Shown in pieces: positions 22,650-33,783 of a stretch of DNA of 64,000 nt (position 1 is its first letter; every line of letters starts with the position of its first letter). The position numbers and the translations under genes are program-made. The notes under the pieces were generated by a model. That model was not told the origin of the DNA. It saw only the letters and a program-made list of their open reading frames with translations, and ran no database searches. This DNA comes from Hanleya hanleyi (Eukaryota > Mollusca > Polyplacophora > Lepidopleurida > Hanleyidae), in NCBI GenBank assembly GCA_036873755.1, contig JAVTVY010019583.1, positions 1-64,000 of the forward strand, given 5' to 3'.

Positions 22650-23009
22650 GAACCCAGTTTCTTTTATATTTCATTTTGCTTTCACTTTTTAATGTTAATT
22701 TTAATGCTTATCTTAAAATCAACTTTCGTACACGAACTAAAACACGTTGGAAACTTCAGTCGGTCTTTACTTTTGGATGGGGAAAAAACTAAACAAAACA
22801 TAAAACCTGTTTTCCAGCAATTGGAAACCTAATGCTTGTCTTCCGAAATTCAAGAAAGTTTTCCGAGGCCTTGAAACAAAGTTTTCTTCATTTCTGATGA
22901 ACTTATCGGGATATGACTTCGCTTGGGAATGAAATACCATCACGTCAGTCGATGAGGTGACAAAATTTGACGAAGACGACGTTTTTAAAAAATTATTTTG
23001 GTGTTTGAA

Positions 23010-23082
23010 GGCCCCAGAGAGATTCGAACTCTCGACCTCCAGTTTACTAGACTGGCGCTCTAACCAACTGAGCTATGGGGCC
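23010..23082 (-). tRNA. tRNA-Thr (AGT), alpha copy
   Basis: Intact cloverleaf, AGT anticodon, T6 run downstream. The only intact tRNA of triplication unit 1. Confidence 0.93.
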
Positions 23083-23570
23083 GAACCTGGTAATTTTCAC
23101 ACTTCATTTTACTATCAGTTTTTAATAATTTAATGCATTCTTAAAATAAATTTCCGTTCTGAAACTAGTTCACTTTGATAACGCCAGTCGGTCTTCATTA
23201 TTTGGTTGTGGCGAAACGCCGCCTGTACACTACGGGGCATATACTGCATTTCCTGAACGCAAACACCGATCACAGTTTGGGAAACTGTTTCAGCTTGAAA
23301 ACAATCAGCGTTTGAACACGAGTACAAGCTTTTAGATAAGTGTTTACAGACTGAACATGTTCACGGTGTAAAATGGATGTAAAACATACACATACGACCA
23401 AACTGTAACAATGTTAAAATCGTAAACATATAATTTGCAGTGTAGAAATCCCACATACTCCCAACAACAGCGAAGTATATCTCCTGAAAATTCTAACAAA
23501 CGGGACCATATGACCACCCTGAACCGAAGCCTGGTCATTTTGGTATTTCAAAAGTGCATTTGTATTAAGA

Positions 23571-24033
23571 GGCCCCGGAGGGATTCGAACACTCGACCTC
23601 CAGTTTACTAGACTGGAGCTCTTTTTTTAAATAGAATGTGTATTCAAATATACGAACATATACACAAAACTTTCAAGACATATACAAGGCGTACCATTCG
23701 GTGAATCAGGGGGATTAAAAGATATATATCACAGACTAGGGAATTCCCGATCGCCCAACGCAAGTTCATTATTACTCCGTAATTTGCTTCATGCAAAGTT
23801 ATGTAATACAAATACTTTTACATTCTTGTTATGGTAAACTATAAAGTAACTTGATGATAAAGATGCAGAATGTGCTAAACATAATTACGGAAACTTAGTT
23901 TTCAACTTAGCTTCGTTGTCAACATTTACAAACATATTCTGTTTGACAAAACGTTTCTCAAATAACTGCCTGTTCCCTTTTAAATATACAACTATATATA
24001 GACGGGCGTTCTAACCAACAGAGCTATGGGGCC
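23571..24033 (-). pseudogene. tRNA-Thr beta copy split by type I stub
   Basis: 3' half 23571-23621 (GGCCCCGGAG, one change in the acceptor/T region), 5' half about 24000-24033 (D arm CAACAGAGC). Confidence 0.86.
23622..23999 (-). mobile_element. Type I insert: C-lineage LINE 3' stub
   Basis: Copy of the type I insert. The polymorphisms GCGTACCATTCGGTGAATCAG are shared with units 2 and 3 only. Confidence 0.74.
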
Positions 24034-24473
24034 GAACCCGGTTTCTTTTATATTTCATTTTGCTTTCACTTTTTAATGTTAGTTTTAATGCTTATCTTAA
24101 AATCAACTTTCGCACACGAACTAAAACACGTTGGAAACTTCAGTCGGTCTTTACTTTTGGATGGAAAAAAAAACAAAACAAAACAAAAAACCTGTTTTCC
24201 GGCAATTGGAAGCCTAATGCTTGTCTTCCGAAATTCAAGAAAGTTTTCCGATACCTTGAAACAAAGTTTTCTTCATTTCTGATGAACTAATCGGGATATG
24301 ACTTCGCTTTGGTATGAAATACCATCATGTCAGTCGTCGAAGTGACAGAATTTGACGAAGACGACGTTTTTTAGGTATTTAAAAATTATTTTGGTGTTTG
24401 AAGGCATCGAGGCCTGACTGATCAAGGATACAACAATGTGATATTCATTGCACACAAAGCATGGGATTAGCTA

Positions 24474-27400
24474 CTATGGAAAATTAACTTTTAAGCAGTT
24501 GTCGTGCTTAACAAACGGATTACAAAAGAGATATCTCTTGTTAAAAACAGGCAAATCACGCTGCAAGTATGTGAACGCCGACTTTACATGTTGTTCCAGT
24601 AACTTTTTAAACATAAATGTTGAAGAAATTAGATTGTCATGATACATTTTCATATTTCTGCGCTTGAAAATTACCAGACGAGCCAGGCTACATACAATAT
24701 TGAGGAAATAACAGCTTACATTCCGACTTTGTGCAGAATAATCGAATAATACAAGTATTTCAAAAGAAACGTTATTCAAGACACTGACGTGAGCAAACCT
24801 GAACAGGTCCTCTACAAATGAACCTAAATACTGTAAAAAACTTTGCACCTCCGGACAAGAATAAAATATATGCCTTGTATCTTCTTTGTGCGACAAACAT
24901 ATCACACAGAGATCTGAATCAGCAAGGCCAATTTTACATAGTTTCTCACGCGTAAAAACAACATTGTGCAAAATTTTATAATCCAGCTCTACACAATCCG
25001 GGTTTTTACCCATAATGTTATTACGAGCCCAACACTTAAGCAGATCGACGTCTGGATATATGGCAGCCCAAATCGCCAGGGAAGCCGGGTTTTTCAAAAT
25101 ATAAAAAACATTAATTCCTGATAATAGCTTGGCAAGCATGTGAACATAAAATTCTTATGACTAACAAGAAACAATTCATATGAAAGACCGAGGTCATTCC
25201 ATCTCGACAAAAAGTACTTAAAACAATGTTTCCAAACTGCCTTGTGAGAATCATTAAAAAACCGTGACAGAAACTTCAAGCGAAACGCCTTCATCTTACA
25301 TGATATATCAGGCAGATTAAGTCCCCCATAACGTTCTCGCTGAACAATTGCACCATAAGCAACCAAATGGGATTTATTATCCCAAACAAAATTAAGACAG
25401 ACATCTTTGAGCTCCTTTATCAGTGTCTCTGGCACAGATTGAACAGACAAAACATACCACATGCGGGATAAAATAGCACTAGTTAAAATAACCACTCTAC
25501 CTTTTAGGCTGAGGTTCCTTTGTTTCCACATATTCAAAGTATTCCGTATTTTTTTAATCTTTTCTTTCCAGTTTTTCTCTATACAAAATCTTTTGTTAGT
25601 GCCCAAGTACACACCTAAAATACACAAACAGTCTTTACTTATTGGCACTCCTTCAATATTATCATCATTACAATTAACACCAATAACATGCACTTCCGAC
25701 TTGTCTGCATTTAATCTAGCATTGGAGGCCTTCCCATAAGTGACAATATGCTTCTGACAGTTTCTAATAGATTCCTTATCTCTCGAGGTTATAGTTATAT
25801 CATCAGCATGTTGAAAAATGTTGGAAATCACAGGGGATCCAGGAATGGGAATACCCCGTACATCGTCAGAAGCTCTTATCATCGCTCCAAGAGGCTCCAC
25901 ACTCAAAACATATAACATAGCTGAAATCGGACAACCTTGGCGCACTGACTTCCCAACCTCAAAATAATTTGTTAGGAAACCATTACATTTAACTGCACTG
26001 CGAACATCAGTATAAAACAGTTTAACCCATTTCAAAAATTTGTCCCCAAAACCAAAACGAGTCAAAGTTGCCAATAAATATTCATGTGACACTCTGTCAA
26101 ATGCCTTTTCCTGATCAAGCTTTAAAAAGTATGATTCCAAATTATCTTCCTCCACAAAAGTCATTACATCACGTATACTACCAGGGACACAGCAACTCTG
26201 GCTAGAGTCTACTATAGACCCTATAACACATTTAAGCCGATTAGCCATACATCGAGAAATTATCTTGTAGTCTACATTCAGAAGACTAATAGGTCTCCAA
26301 TTCTTCAAATAACATTTATCTCCCTTGTCTTTAAATACAAGCGTGATTACACCCGATTTCATGGATCTAGAAAGTTCACCTTTCTCAAAAATTTCATTTA
26401 ATACATCAAGTAAAATCGGCCCTAAACTAGACCAAAAGTGATTGTAAAACTCAACAGTGAGACCATCATTCCCCGGACTTTTATTCCGGGCCATGCCATC
26501 AAGGAACATTTTAATTCTTCAATAGACAAGATTTCTTCACAGGAAGCCATATCAGGCTCCGAAAGAACACAATCTAAAAACGACAATACAGTTTGCAACT
26601 TTTCTCTGTCAATATCATCTTTTTCATACAACTTTTGATAAAAACTGTGAACTTCGTTCAAAATAGGCTCTGTATCATTTACAATCTGACCATCATTTGT
26701 TCTCAGTTCAGAAATTAATTTATTTCCTTGCCTATATTTTTCAAGATTTAAAAAGTACTTCGTGTTACGGTCACTCTCATGGATCCATTGAGCCTTCGAT
26801 CGCAATATAGCTCCATTGCACTTCACTATTTCAAACTCTCTGTGCTGTGTATGAATTTCTACAACACGACTCGTATCATAATTTGTAACAACCGCTGCAC
26901 GGCGATATTCATTATCTAGACTATTCTGTAATTTGTACATTTCTTGTTCTTTTTCTCTCTTCTTTCGGGCCCCATAAGCTCTAGCCAATTGTTTAATCTT
27001 GTATTTGAGATTATCCCACCAAACTACCTTCGCTGATTCAAACAAAGGACAATCCGGCTGATTGTTAACGAGGTCCCTCACTCTCTGACAAAACACCTCG
27101 TCAAACAAAAGCTTATTGTTAAAAACATATAGGCCTGGACCCCTTTCGATTGTTATAAAATCTATTCGCAGTACAACTGCGCTATGGTCACTAATAGTGG
27201 TGTGCCGAAAATAAACCGACTTCACCAATGTTGACAGTGAGCGAGTAATTAAAAAATAATCAATTCGGCTCTGGCGAAGAACACCCTCAATATTTCGCCG
27301 CCACGTAAATGAAATTTTATCAGGATTATTATATCTCCATATATCTCGCAATTCAGTGTTGACAACAAAATTTTCTAATATTGATCTCGAACGATCATAT

Positions 27401-27852
27401 TCCAAATTTTTACTAGATCTATCAAGTGCACTGAATACAGTATTAAAATCGCCACTGAATATTTTCCCAACATCTCGTATATATGAGCTAAAATTCTGAA
27501 AAAATGTAACTCTATCTTTTACTATATTTGGCGCATAAACACTAAAAACATCAATTTCCATATTGTCAAAAACAAAAGTTAATCTCAACAGTCTCCCTGT
27601 ACCATCACCGAGCACAGATTTCACACATACTTTTAAATGGTTGGAAACAACAATTGCTACACCTTTGTGACCATCAGTCGAGTTATCATAGAACACTTTT
27701 CCTTGAAACAAATGTTCATACTGTTTGATGAAATCATCAGTCCAAAACGTTTCCTGTAAGCAAACAATATCGGCCTTCATACTATGCACGACGTCGTTTA
27801 TTTTGTTTACGTTTCTTAGGCCATTGCAGTTCAGAGATAATATAACTACCAT
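24474..27852 (-). pseudogene. ORF2 of LINE C1 (endonuclease-RT), broken
   Basis: Probable start ATG 27850-27852 (GCAATGG context). Endonuclease: LNCNGLRN, CLQETFW, SGDFNTVFS, TISDHSAVV. RT: NKSPGNDGLTVEFY, LKLDQEKAFDRVSH, SVRQGCPISAMLY and FQHADDITIT, an HADD active site in place of F/YADD. A 1-bp deletion near 26500 (AAGGAAC, against AAGGGAAC in C3) splits endonuclease from RT. A second frame break near 25120 lies before the C-terminal domain with finger CVICLSHKEDTRHIFYSC, and is common to all three copies. Ends DNCLKVNFP. Confidence 0.9.
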
Positions 27853-27881
27853 TGCAGAAAATATAAAGAATGTTTTATAAT

Positions 27882-29011
27882 TCACTTCGTATGTTTGTCC
27901 TTTGCTCTGATCTTCGCCCGCGTTAAATTCGGAGTCGCAATCACCCGTTTCCTCCTGTTTCGGATCTCACTAATGTTGTCTCCATTCGCAAGCGATCGTG
28001 ATCCACGACCTCGGTTCACCGTGTGCCACTCGGCGTCATCACCATGATCACTTTCATCTGTTCCGTCATTGTAATCCATTTCACCTCCTTTGCCATCTGC
28101 TTGAGACCTCACATTTTCAATAACACATTCATTTGAAACAACAGCTGGTGTAACCAAAACCTCAATCTCCTCGTTGCCTTTTGTTTCAGGATTAGGCTGC
28201 TCATTTTGCATAACAATTAAATTGCTGGTTTCTGAGTTGTTTTTGCTCTCATCTGTACTCGACTCTTTAGTGTGGATATCGGCAACAATTGTGACAGTCG
28301 TCGATTCCTTGCTTTCTGTGATTTCAGTGTTTTGCTTGCACACACACTCCCACTCTCTGCACATGCCGCACATCTCATATCCACACTCTTCGTCATCCAT
28401 TTCTCCACTTGAGCAAATACAGGATAATCTTGCGCAAGTTTCACAATATTCACATCTGCACTTTAACCCCTTATATCCGCAGTTTGGGAAAGAAGGAGAG
28501 GTACACGACCGAGCCCTGAATTCCACATTCAAAACAACGGACTTCTGGGCAGTCCTTGACCACATGCGAGTCCGAATAACACTGGGAACATACCTTCACT
28601 TGGTTATTGTGCACAACTCTGAAATAGTCGGAACCGTTTCCTGTTGTAAACTTCATCGCGTATGGTAAACTTTTCATGTTCGGTGGCAATCTCACTCGAA
28701 GATGTCTCGCTCCGTCCACGACATTTGTTCCTCTGTGCACTTTCCTCTTTATATCAGACAGAATTGTCACGTTCAGATCTTGTAGTTTCCGAAGAATCTC
28801 CGCATCCTGCACATACGATGACAAATGCATGAACGACACAACAAATGTTCTCTGTGTGACTTCACTGCACATAAAATTATCACCATCAATGGCAACTCCC
28901 TCACAAAGTAAATCGCTCGAATTTCTGTCCGACAAAGTTATTTCATACGCAGTCGTACCTTTCGGAACACACGCGTAAATTGTGTTCAAGCCACATGTTT
29001 GTTCGACACAC
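27882..29011 (-). pseudogene. ORF1 of LINE C1, 5'-truncated and frameshifted
   Basis: Two overlapping frames (28471-29011 and 27882-28565) join at the second Cys cluster. The first has CSQCYSDSHVVKDC and CFECGIQG. The second continues with a Cys-rich stretch holding two copies of CX2CX4CXC (CETCARLSCIC, CGMCREWECVC), then acidic/Ser-Thr and a basic end RAKDKHTK. The shift is in all three copies, so it predates the triplication. The stop TGA overlaps the open frame of ORF2, as in LINE A. Confidence 0.82.
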
Positions 29012-29494
29012 TATCTAATTTTACATTTTCGACGAAATTAAAATCGCCACCAATAATTAATAAATCATTCCCACCAATCAATTCATCTATATCTTTTATG
29101 AATGCTTTACGTTCAGTGGGATTATTTGGGGCGTAAACACACACTAACTTCATTAATATATTGTCTATATCAACAGTCAAAACAATATATCGGCCTTTCG
29201 GGCACCTCCTAACATTTTTAATTTCACAATCGATAGAATATCTCACAATTATCCCCACGCCACAACTTTTCGTTGTGCCGTAAGCCCACCTACATTGCCC
29301 AGGTATACCCAACTTTTTAGCATCAGAATAATTCTCAAAGTGCGTTTCTTGTAGAAACAAAATGTCAATTTCATTGTTGAAAAGTCTTTTACCTGAGCTT
29401 TCTTTAAATCGTCCCTTAGACCATTTGTATTCAAGCTAGCAACTCTAAAAACAGTCATTAGGAAAAAGATAAAGAAAGTATGTAGTGTATACAT
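28986..29494 (-). pseudogene. LINE B ORF2 N-terminal fragment fused to LINE C ORF1 (unit 2)
   Basis: From ATG 29492-29494 it repeats the start of B ORF2, including the 4-nt deletion frameshift near 29380. It continues through LQETH and GGDFNFVENVKLD, then crosses the duplication junction into antisense-frame-neutral LINE C sequence and stops (SVSNKHVA). The chimeric end is a by-product of the duplication, not a designed fusion. Confidence 0.88.
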
Positions 29495-29518
29495 TGTGCT
29501 TGATTATTTGAACACAGT

Positions 29519-30843
29519 TCATTTTGCCCTGCCTTTTCCCCGTCTATTCTTTGTTTTCCTCACCATTGAGGCCTGCTTGCGATAGTCCAACAATGTATTG
29601 TCCACGACTCCAGGTGTTGGGGTCATTGTTTTTTCATTGTCACTGATTGTTTCTTGCTGCGTTGTTGAGTCTATTTCCCCGTCAGACTGAGTCAACTGCA
29701 TCGGAACAATTTCTGAATGAGGGTCCACACACATGACCCCTTCACGAACATTATTGTCTCCCACAATTTCTTGGGTTTGTTCTTGACTACCCCGATGTTC
29801 CGAAATTTTCTGCCTCTTCGAATCGCTGCATGTCTCAGCTGGACTCTCCACATTGTGGTTTTCAGCTACAACCACAATTTCATTAACACCAACATCCTCT
29901 GGTTTATGTGAATCACCTACATCTTCATCTTCATACATCTCTTCCTCATCGCTGTGCACTTCATTTCCATCCGAATCAAATTCTCTCCTTTCCATACATA
30001 CACTACTTTCCCTGTCACTGTTATTCTCCACATCAATGTCATCCTCCACGTCCCCTTGTCCTAGTGGACTAGGTACCTTTGGGTAGTCAGTATTTCGACC
30101 GCTCCAGCCTTTAACACGTGAAGCATACGAAAAGGATCGGGACGAGCACTCAGTGATGTTATGTTGGCAAGAACCGCATATTTTACAATTTTCAGGACAG
30201 TTTTTTTCAGTGTGGGGTCTCCATGGGGCGAAAATCCGTCACAGTTCGCGCACCATTTCGCACAACATTCATAAGAAGTATGTTGCGCTTGTCCACATTT
30301 CTTGCACTCGGATATCTGGCCCGGATATGTGAACATAACTAGGTCTTGATCGAAAGTAATGAAATTAGGGACATAGCGTTCTTTCTTGCATCGGAATCGA
30401 TAAATTCGTATTCCAGTACGAACGTTTGGTAGGCCGGCCCCAATCAACAAAGGCTTTTTTACCCCCAAACACTCACCGTAAGGTTTCAGTGCAGATTTGA
30501 TCATCTCGTCTTCCATCTCGTCCGGAGCCCAATGAACAGTAACATGCATGTACACTGAACTTGCAGCGGTAATATTCCAAACAGAATCTCCTAACACAAA
30601 TTCCGACTTCAATAGTAGAGCGTTGTGCGCCCCCTCTGAATTCACCCGCAAATAGAAACACTTCTTGTAATAGTTTTTCTGAAAACATAACAGGTCCTTC
30701 TTGATGTCGATCACTGTTGATAGAAAAGGCACAAATTCTCGCTGCATCGTCTTGGAAAAGGCGCTGTTATCGCTTGTTGTAAACACCAGAGACAGGGTAC
30801 GGGTCGGCTTAACAGCCGGATTGTATACAATCGGTTTCGACAT
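29519..30843 (-). pseudogene. LINE B ORF1, unit 2 copy, frameshifted
   Basis: From ATG 30841-30843 it matches the intact B ORF1 until the Cys/His cluster, where one G is missing from a G run near 30219 (GTGGGGTC against GTGGGGGTC). The frame then shifts and ends at 30061; the original frame resumes at 30049. The RRM-like part and the first knuckle would still be made; the acidic and basic C-terminal parts would not. Confidence 0.87.
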
Positions 30844-31119
30844 TCTCACAAATCAACAAAGGTACAAACGAACACAAGCCCCAGTGGGGTAAACTCTGTC
30901 CCGTAAAACTCTCAGCTCAATCGATAATCTCTCAAATCGAGATAGAGTCCAAAGTGGCGATAATATTGTGTTGTTGTTGTAAGTTTTCTTTATTTCTGAT
31001 GAACTAATCGGGATATGACTTCGCTTTGGTATGAAATACCATCATGTCAGTCGTCGAAGTGACAGAATTTGACGAAGACGACGTTTTTTAGGTATTTAAA
31101 AATTATTTTGGTGTTTGAA

Positions 31120-31192
31120 GGCCCCAGAGGGATTCGAACTATCGACCTCCAGTTTACTAGACTGGCGCTCTAACCAACTGAGCTATGGGGCC
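31120..31192 (-). pseudogene. tRNA-Thr alpha copy with mismatched T stem
   Basis: Same T-stem defect (GATAG/CCCTC) as 21811-21883; anticodon AGT kept. Confidence 0.8.
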
Positions 31193-31687
31193 GGACCAGG
31201 TAATTTTCCCATTTCATTTTCCTATAAGTTTTTAATAATTTAATGCATTCTTAAAATAAATTTCCGTTTTGAAACTAGTTCACCATGATAACGCCAGTCG
31301 GTTTTCACTATTTGGTTGTGAGGAAACGACGCCTGTACACTACGGGGCATATACTGCATTTCCTGAGCGCAAACACGGAGCACAGTTTGGAAAACTGTTT
31401 CAGCTTGAACATAACCAGAGTTTGAACACGAGTACAAGCTTTTAGATAAGTGTTTAAAGACTGAACATGTTGACGGTGTAAAATGGATGTAAAACATACA
31501 CATACGACCAAATTGTAACAATATTCAAATCGTAAACATATAATTTGCAGTGTAGAAATCCCATATATTCTCAACAACATATTAGCGAAGTGGGTATCTC
31601 CGGAAAATTCTAACAAACGGGACCATATGACCACCCTGAACCGAAGCCTAGTTATCTTGGTATTTCAAAAGTGCATTTATATTACGA

Positions 31688-31959
31688 GGCCCAAGAGAGA
31701 TTCGAACACCCGACCTCCAGTTTACTAGACTGGGGCTCTTTTTTTTCTCTTGATATAATATTTATTCATCAGACATGTTTTACAGTGGCTTTATAATATT
31801 TCGTCAGTCAAAACAATAAGAGTTCATATGAGTAATGGCAATCCGGCGTTAAAACAGAGAATCACAGATAAGAGAGACTGCCATAAATCTACATAATGTA
31901 CAGAGTTACAAATCCGAAGTTTACTAGACGGGCGCTCTAACCAACTGAACTATGGGGCC
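31688..31959 (-). pseudogene. tRNA-Thr beta copy split by type II insert
   Basis: 3' half 31688-31738, 5' half 31917-31959, with the type II LINE end (31739-31916) between them. One extra T-arm change (ACACCCG). Confidence 0.86.
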
Positions 31960-32319
31960 GAACCCAGTTTCTTTTATATTTCATTTTGCTTTCACTTTTT
32001 AATGTTAATTTTAATGCTTATCTTAAAATCAACTTTCGTACACGAACTAAAACACGTTGGAAACTTCAGTCGGTCTTTACTTTTGGATGGGGAAAAAACT
32101 AAACAAAACATAAAACCTGTTTTCCAGCAATTGGAAGCCTAATGCTTGTCTTCCGAAATTCAAGAAAGTTTTCCGAGGCCTTGAAACAAAGTTTTCTTCA
32201 TTTCTGATGAACTTATCGGGATATGACTTCGCTTGGGAATGAAATACCATCACGTCAGTCGATGAGGTGACAAAATTTGACGAAGACGACGTTTTTAAAA
32301 AATTATTTTGGTGTTTGAA

Positions 32320-32392
32320 GGCCCCAGAGAGATTCGAACTCTCGACCTCCAGTTTACTAGACTGGCGCTCTAACCAACTGAGCTATGGGGCC
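32320..32392 (-). tRNA. tRNA-Thr (AGT), alpha copy
   Basis: Intact cloverleaf, identical to 23010-23082. Confidence 0.93.
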
Positions 32393-32880
32393 GAACCTGG
32401 TAATTTTCACACTTCATTTTACTATCAGTTTTTAATAATTTAATGCATTCTTAAAATAAATTTCCGTTCTGAAACTAGTTCACTTTGATAACGCCAGTCG
32501 GTCTTCATTATTTGGTTGTGGCGAAACGCCGCCTGTACACTACGGGGCATATACTGCATTTCCTGAACGCAAACACCGATCACAGTTTGGGAAACTGTTT
32601 CAGCTTGAAAACAATCAGCGTTTGAACACGAGTACAAGCTTTTAGATAAGTGTTTACAGACTGAACATGTTCACGGTGTAAAATGGATGTAAAACATACA
32701 CATACGACCAAACTGTAACAATGTTAAAATCGTAAACATATAATTTGCAGTGTAGAAATCCCACATACTCCCAACAACAGCGAAGTATATCTCCTGAAAA
32801 TTCTAACAAACGGGACCATATGACCACCCTGAACCGAAGCCTGGTCATTTTGGTATTTCAAAAGTGCATTTGTATTAAGA

Positions 32881-33343
32881 GGCCCCGGAGGGATTCGAAC
32901 ACTCGACCTCCAGTTTACTAGACTGGAGCTCTTTTTTTAAATAGAATGTGTATTCAAATATACGAACATATACACAAAACTTTCAAGACATATACAAGGC
33001 GTACCATTCGGTGAATCAGGGGGATTAAAAGATATATATCACAGACTAGGGAATTCCCGATCGCCCAACGCAAGTTCATTATTACTCCGTAATTTGCTTC
33101 ATGCAAAGTTATGTAATACAAATACTTTTACATTCTTGTTATGGTAAACTATAAAGTAACTTGATGATAAAGATGCAGAATGTGCTAAACATAATTACGG
33201 AAACTTAGTTTTCAACTTATCTTCGTTGTCAACATTTACAAACATATTCTGTTTGACAAAACGTTTCTCAAATAACTGCCTGTTCCCTTTTAAATATACA
33301 ACTATATATAGACGGGCGTTCTAACCAACAGAGCTATGGGGCC
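32881..33343 (-). pseudogene. tRNA-Thr beta copy split by type I stub
   Basis: 3' half 32881-32931, type I LINE stub 32932-33309, 5' half 33310-33343. Same variants as unit 1. Confidence 0.86.
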
Positions 33344-33783
33344 GAACCCGGTTTCTTTTATATTTCATTTTGCTTTCACTTTTTAATGTTAGTTTTAATG
33401 CTTATCTTAAAATCAACTTTCGCACACGAACTAAAACACGTTGGAAACTTCAGTCGGTCTTTACTTTTGGAGGAAAAAAAAAACAAAACAAAACAAAAAA
33501 CCTGTTTTCCGGCAATTGGAAGCCTAATGCTTGTCTTCCGAAATTCAAGAAAGTTTTCCGATCCCTTGAAACAAAGTTTTCTTCATTTCTGATGAACTAA
33601 TCGGGATATGACTTCGCTTTGGTATGAAATACCATCATGTCAGTCGTCGAAGTGACAGAATTTGACGAAGACGACGTTTTTTAGGTATTTAAAAATTATT
33701 TTGGTGTTTGAAGGCATCGAGGCCTGACTGATCAAGGATACAACAATGTGATATTCATTGCACACAAAGCATGGGATTAGCTA

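Larger units (their letters stand above)
21672..24405. repeat. tRNA array segment between LINE B and LINE C (unit 1)
   Basis: Starts with the right TSD of B, then the rest of S2, alpha tRNA (21811), S1, beta split by type II (22379-22649), S2, alpha tRNA (23010), S1, beta split by type I (23571-24033), and S2. It ends at GGC, the last bases of an alpha tRNA, where LINE C begins. Repeated at 30982-33715 and 40280-43000. Confidence 0.9.
19702..29011. repeat. Segmental triplication, unit 1 (9,310 bp)
   Basis: Runs from inside LINE B ORF2 through B ORF1 and the B 5' end, a stretch of tRNA array, and LINE C up to its ORF1. At 29011/29012 the C ORF1 sequence (GTTCGACACACT) jumps to B ORF2 sequence (ATCTAATTTTACATTTTCG), with about 1 bp of overlap. 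Units 2 and 3 start at the same B base (29012, 38310). Confidence 0.95.
24406..29011 (-). mobile_element. LINE C1, C-lineage Tx1-like retrotransposon (5' cut by duplication)
   Basis: A second LINE lineage, sense with the tRNAs. The 3' side starts right after the last GGC of an alpha tRNA and lacks the poly-A end present in the fragment at 60643-61062, so the true 3' end was deleted. Since C3 5' ends inside a beta tRNA followed by S2, the deletion probably removed alpha tRNA, S1, the beta 3' half and the LINE tail together. The 5' side is cut at 29011 by the duplication junction; the complete 5' end survives only in C3. Confidence 0.92.
30982..33715. repeat. tRNA array segment (unit 2)
   Basis: Equivalent of 21672-24405: alpha pseudo-tRNA, S1, type II-split beta, S2, alpha tRNA, S1, type I-split beta, S2, then LINE C2. 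No other gene seen. Confidence 0.9.

Noticed and set aside
28174..28668. 164-codon plus-strand frame, in three copies
   Set aside because: Antisense shadow of LINE C ORF1; its length reflects the coding strand's composition.
28986..29360. Functional B-C fusion gene
   Set aside because: The fused tail is eight codons from a non-coding frame, created by the duplication breakpoint.
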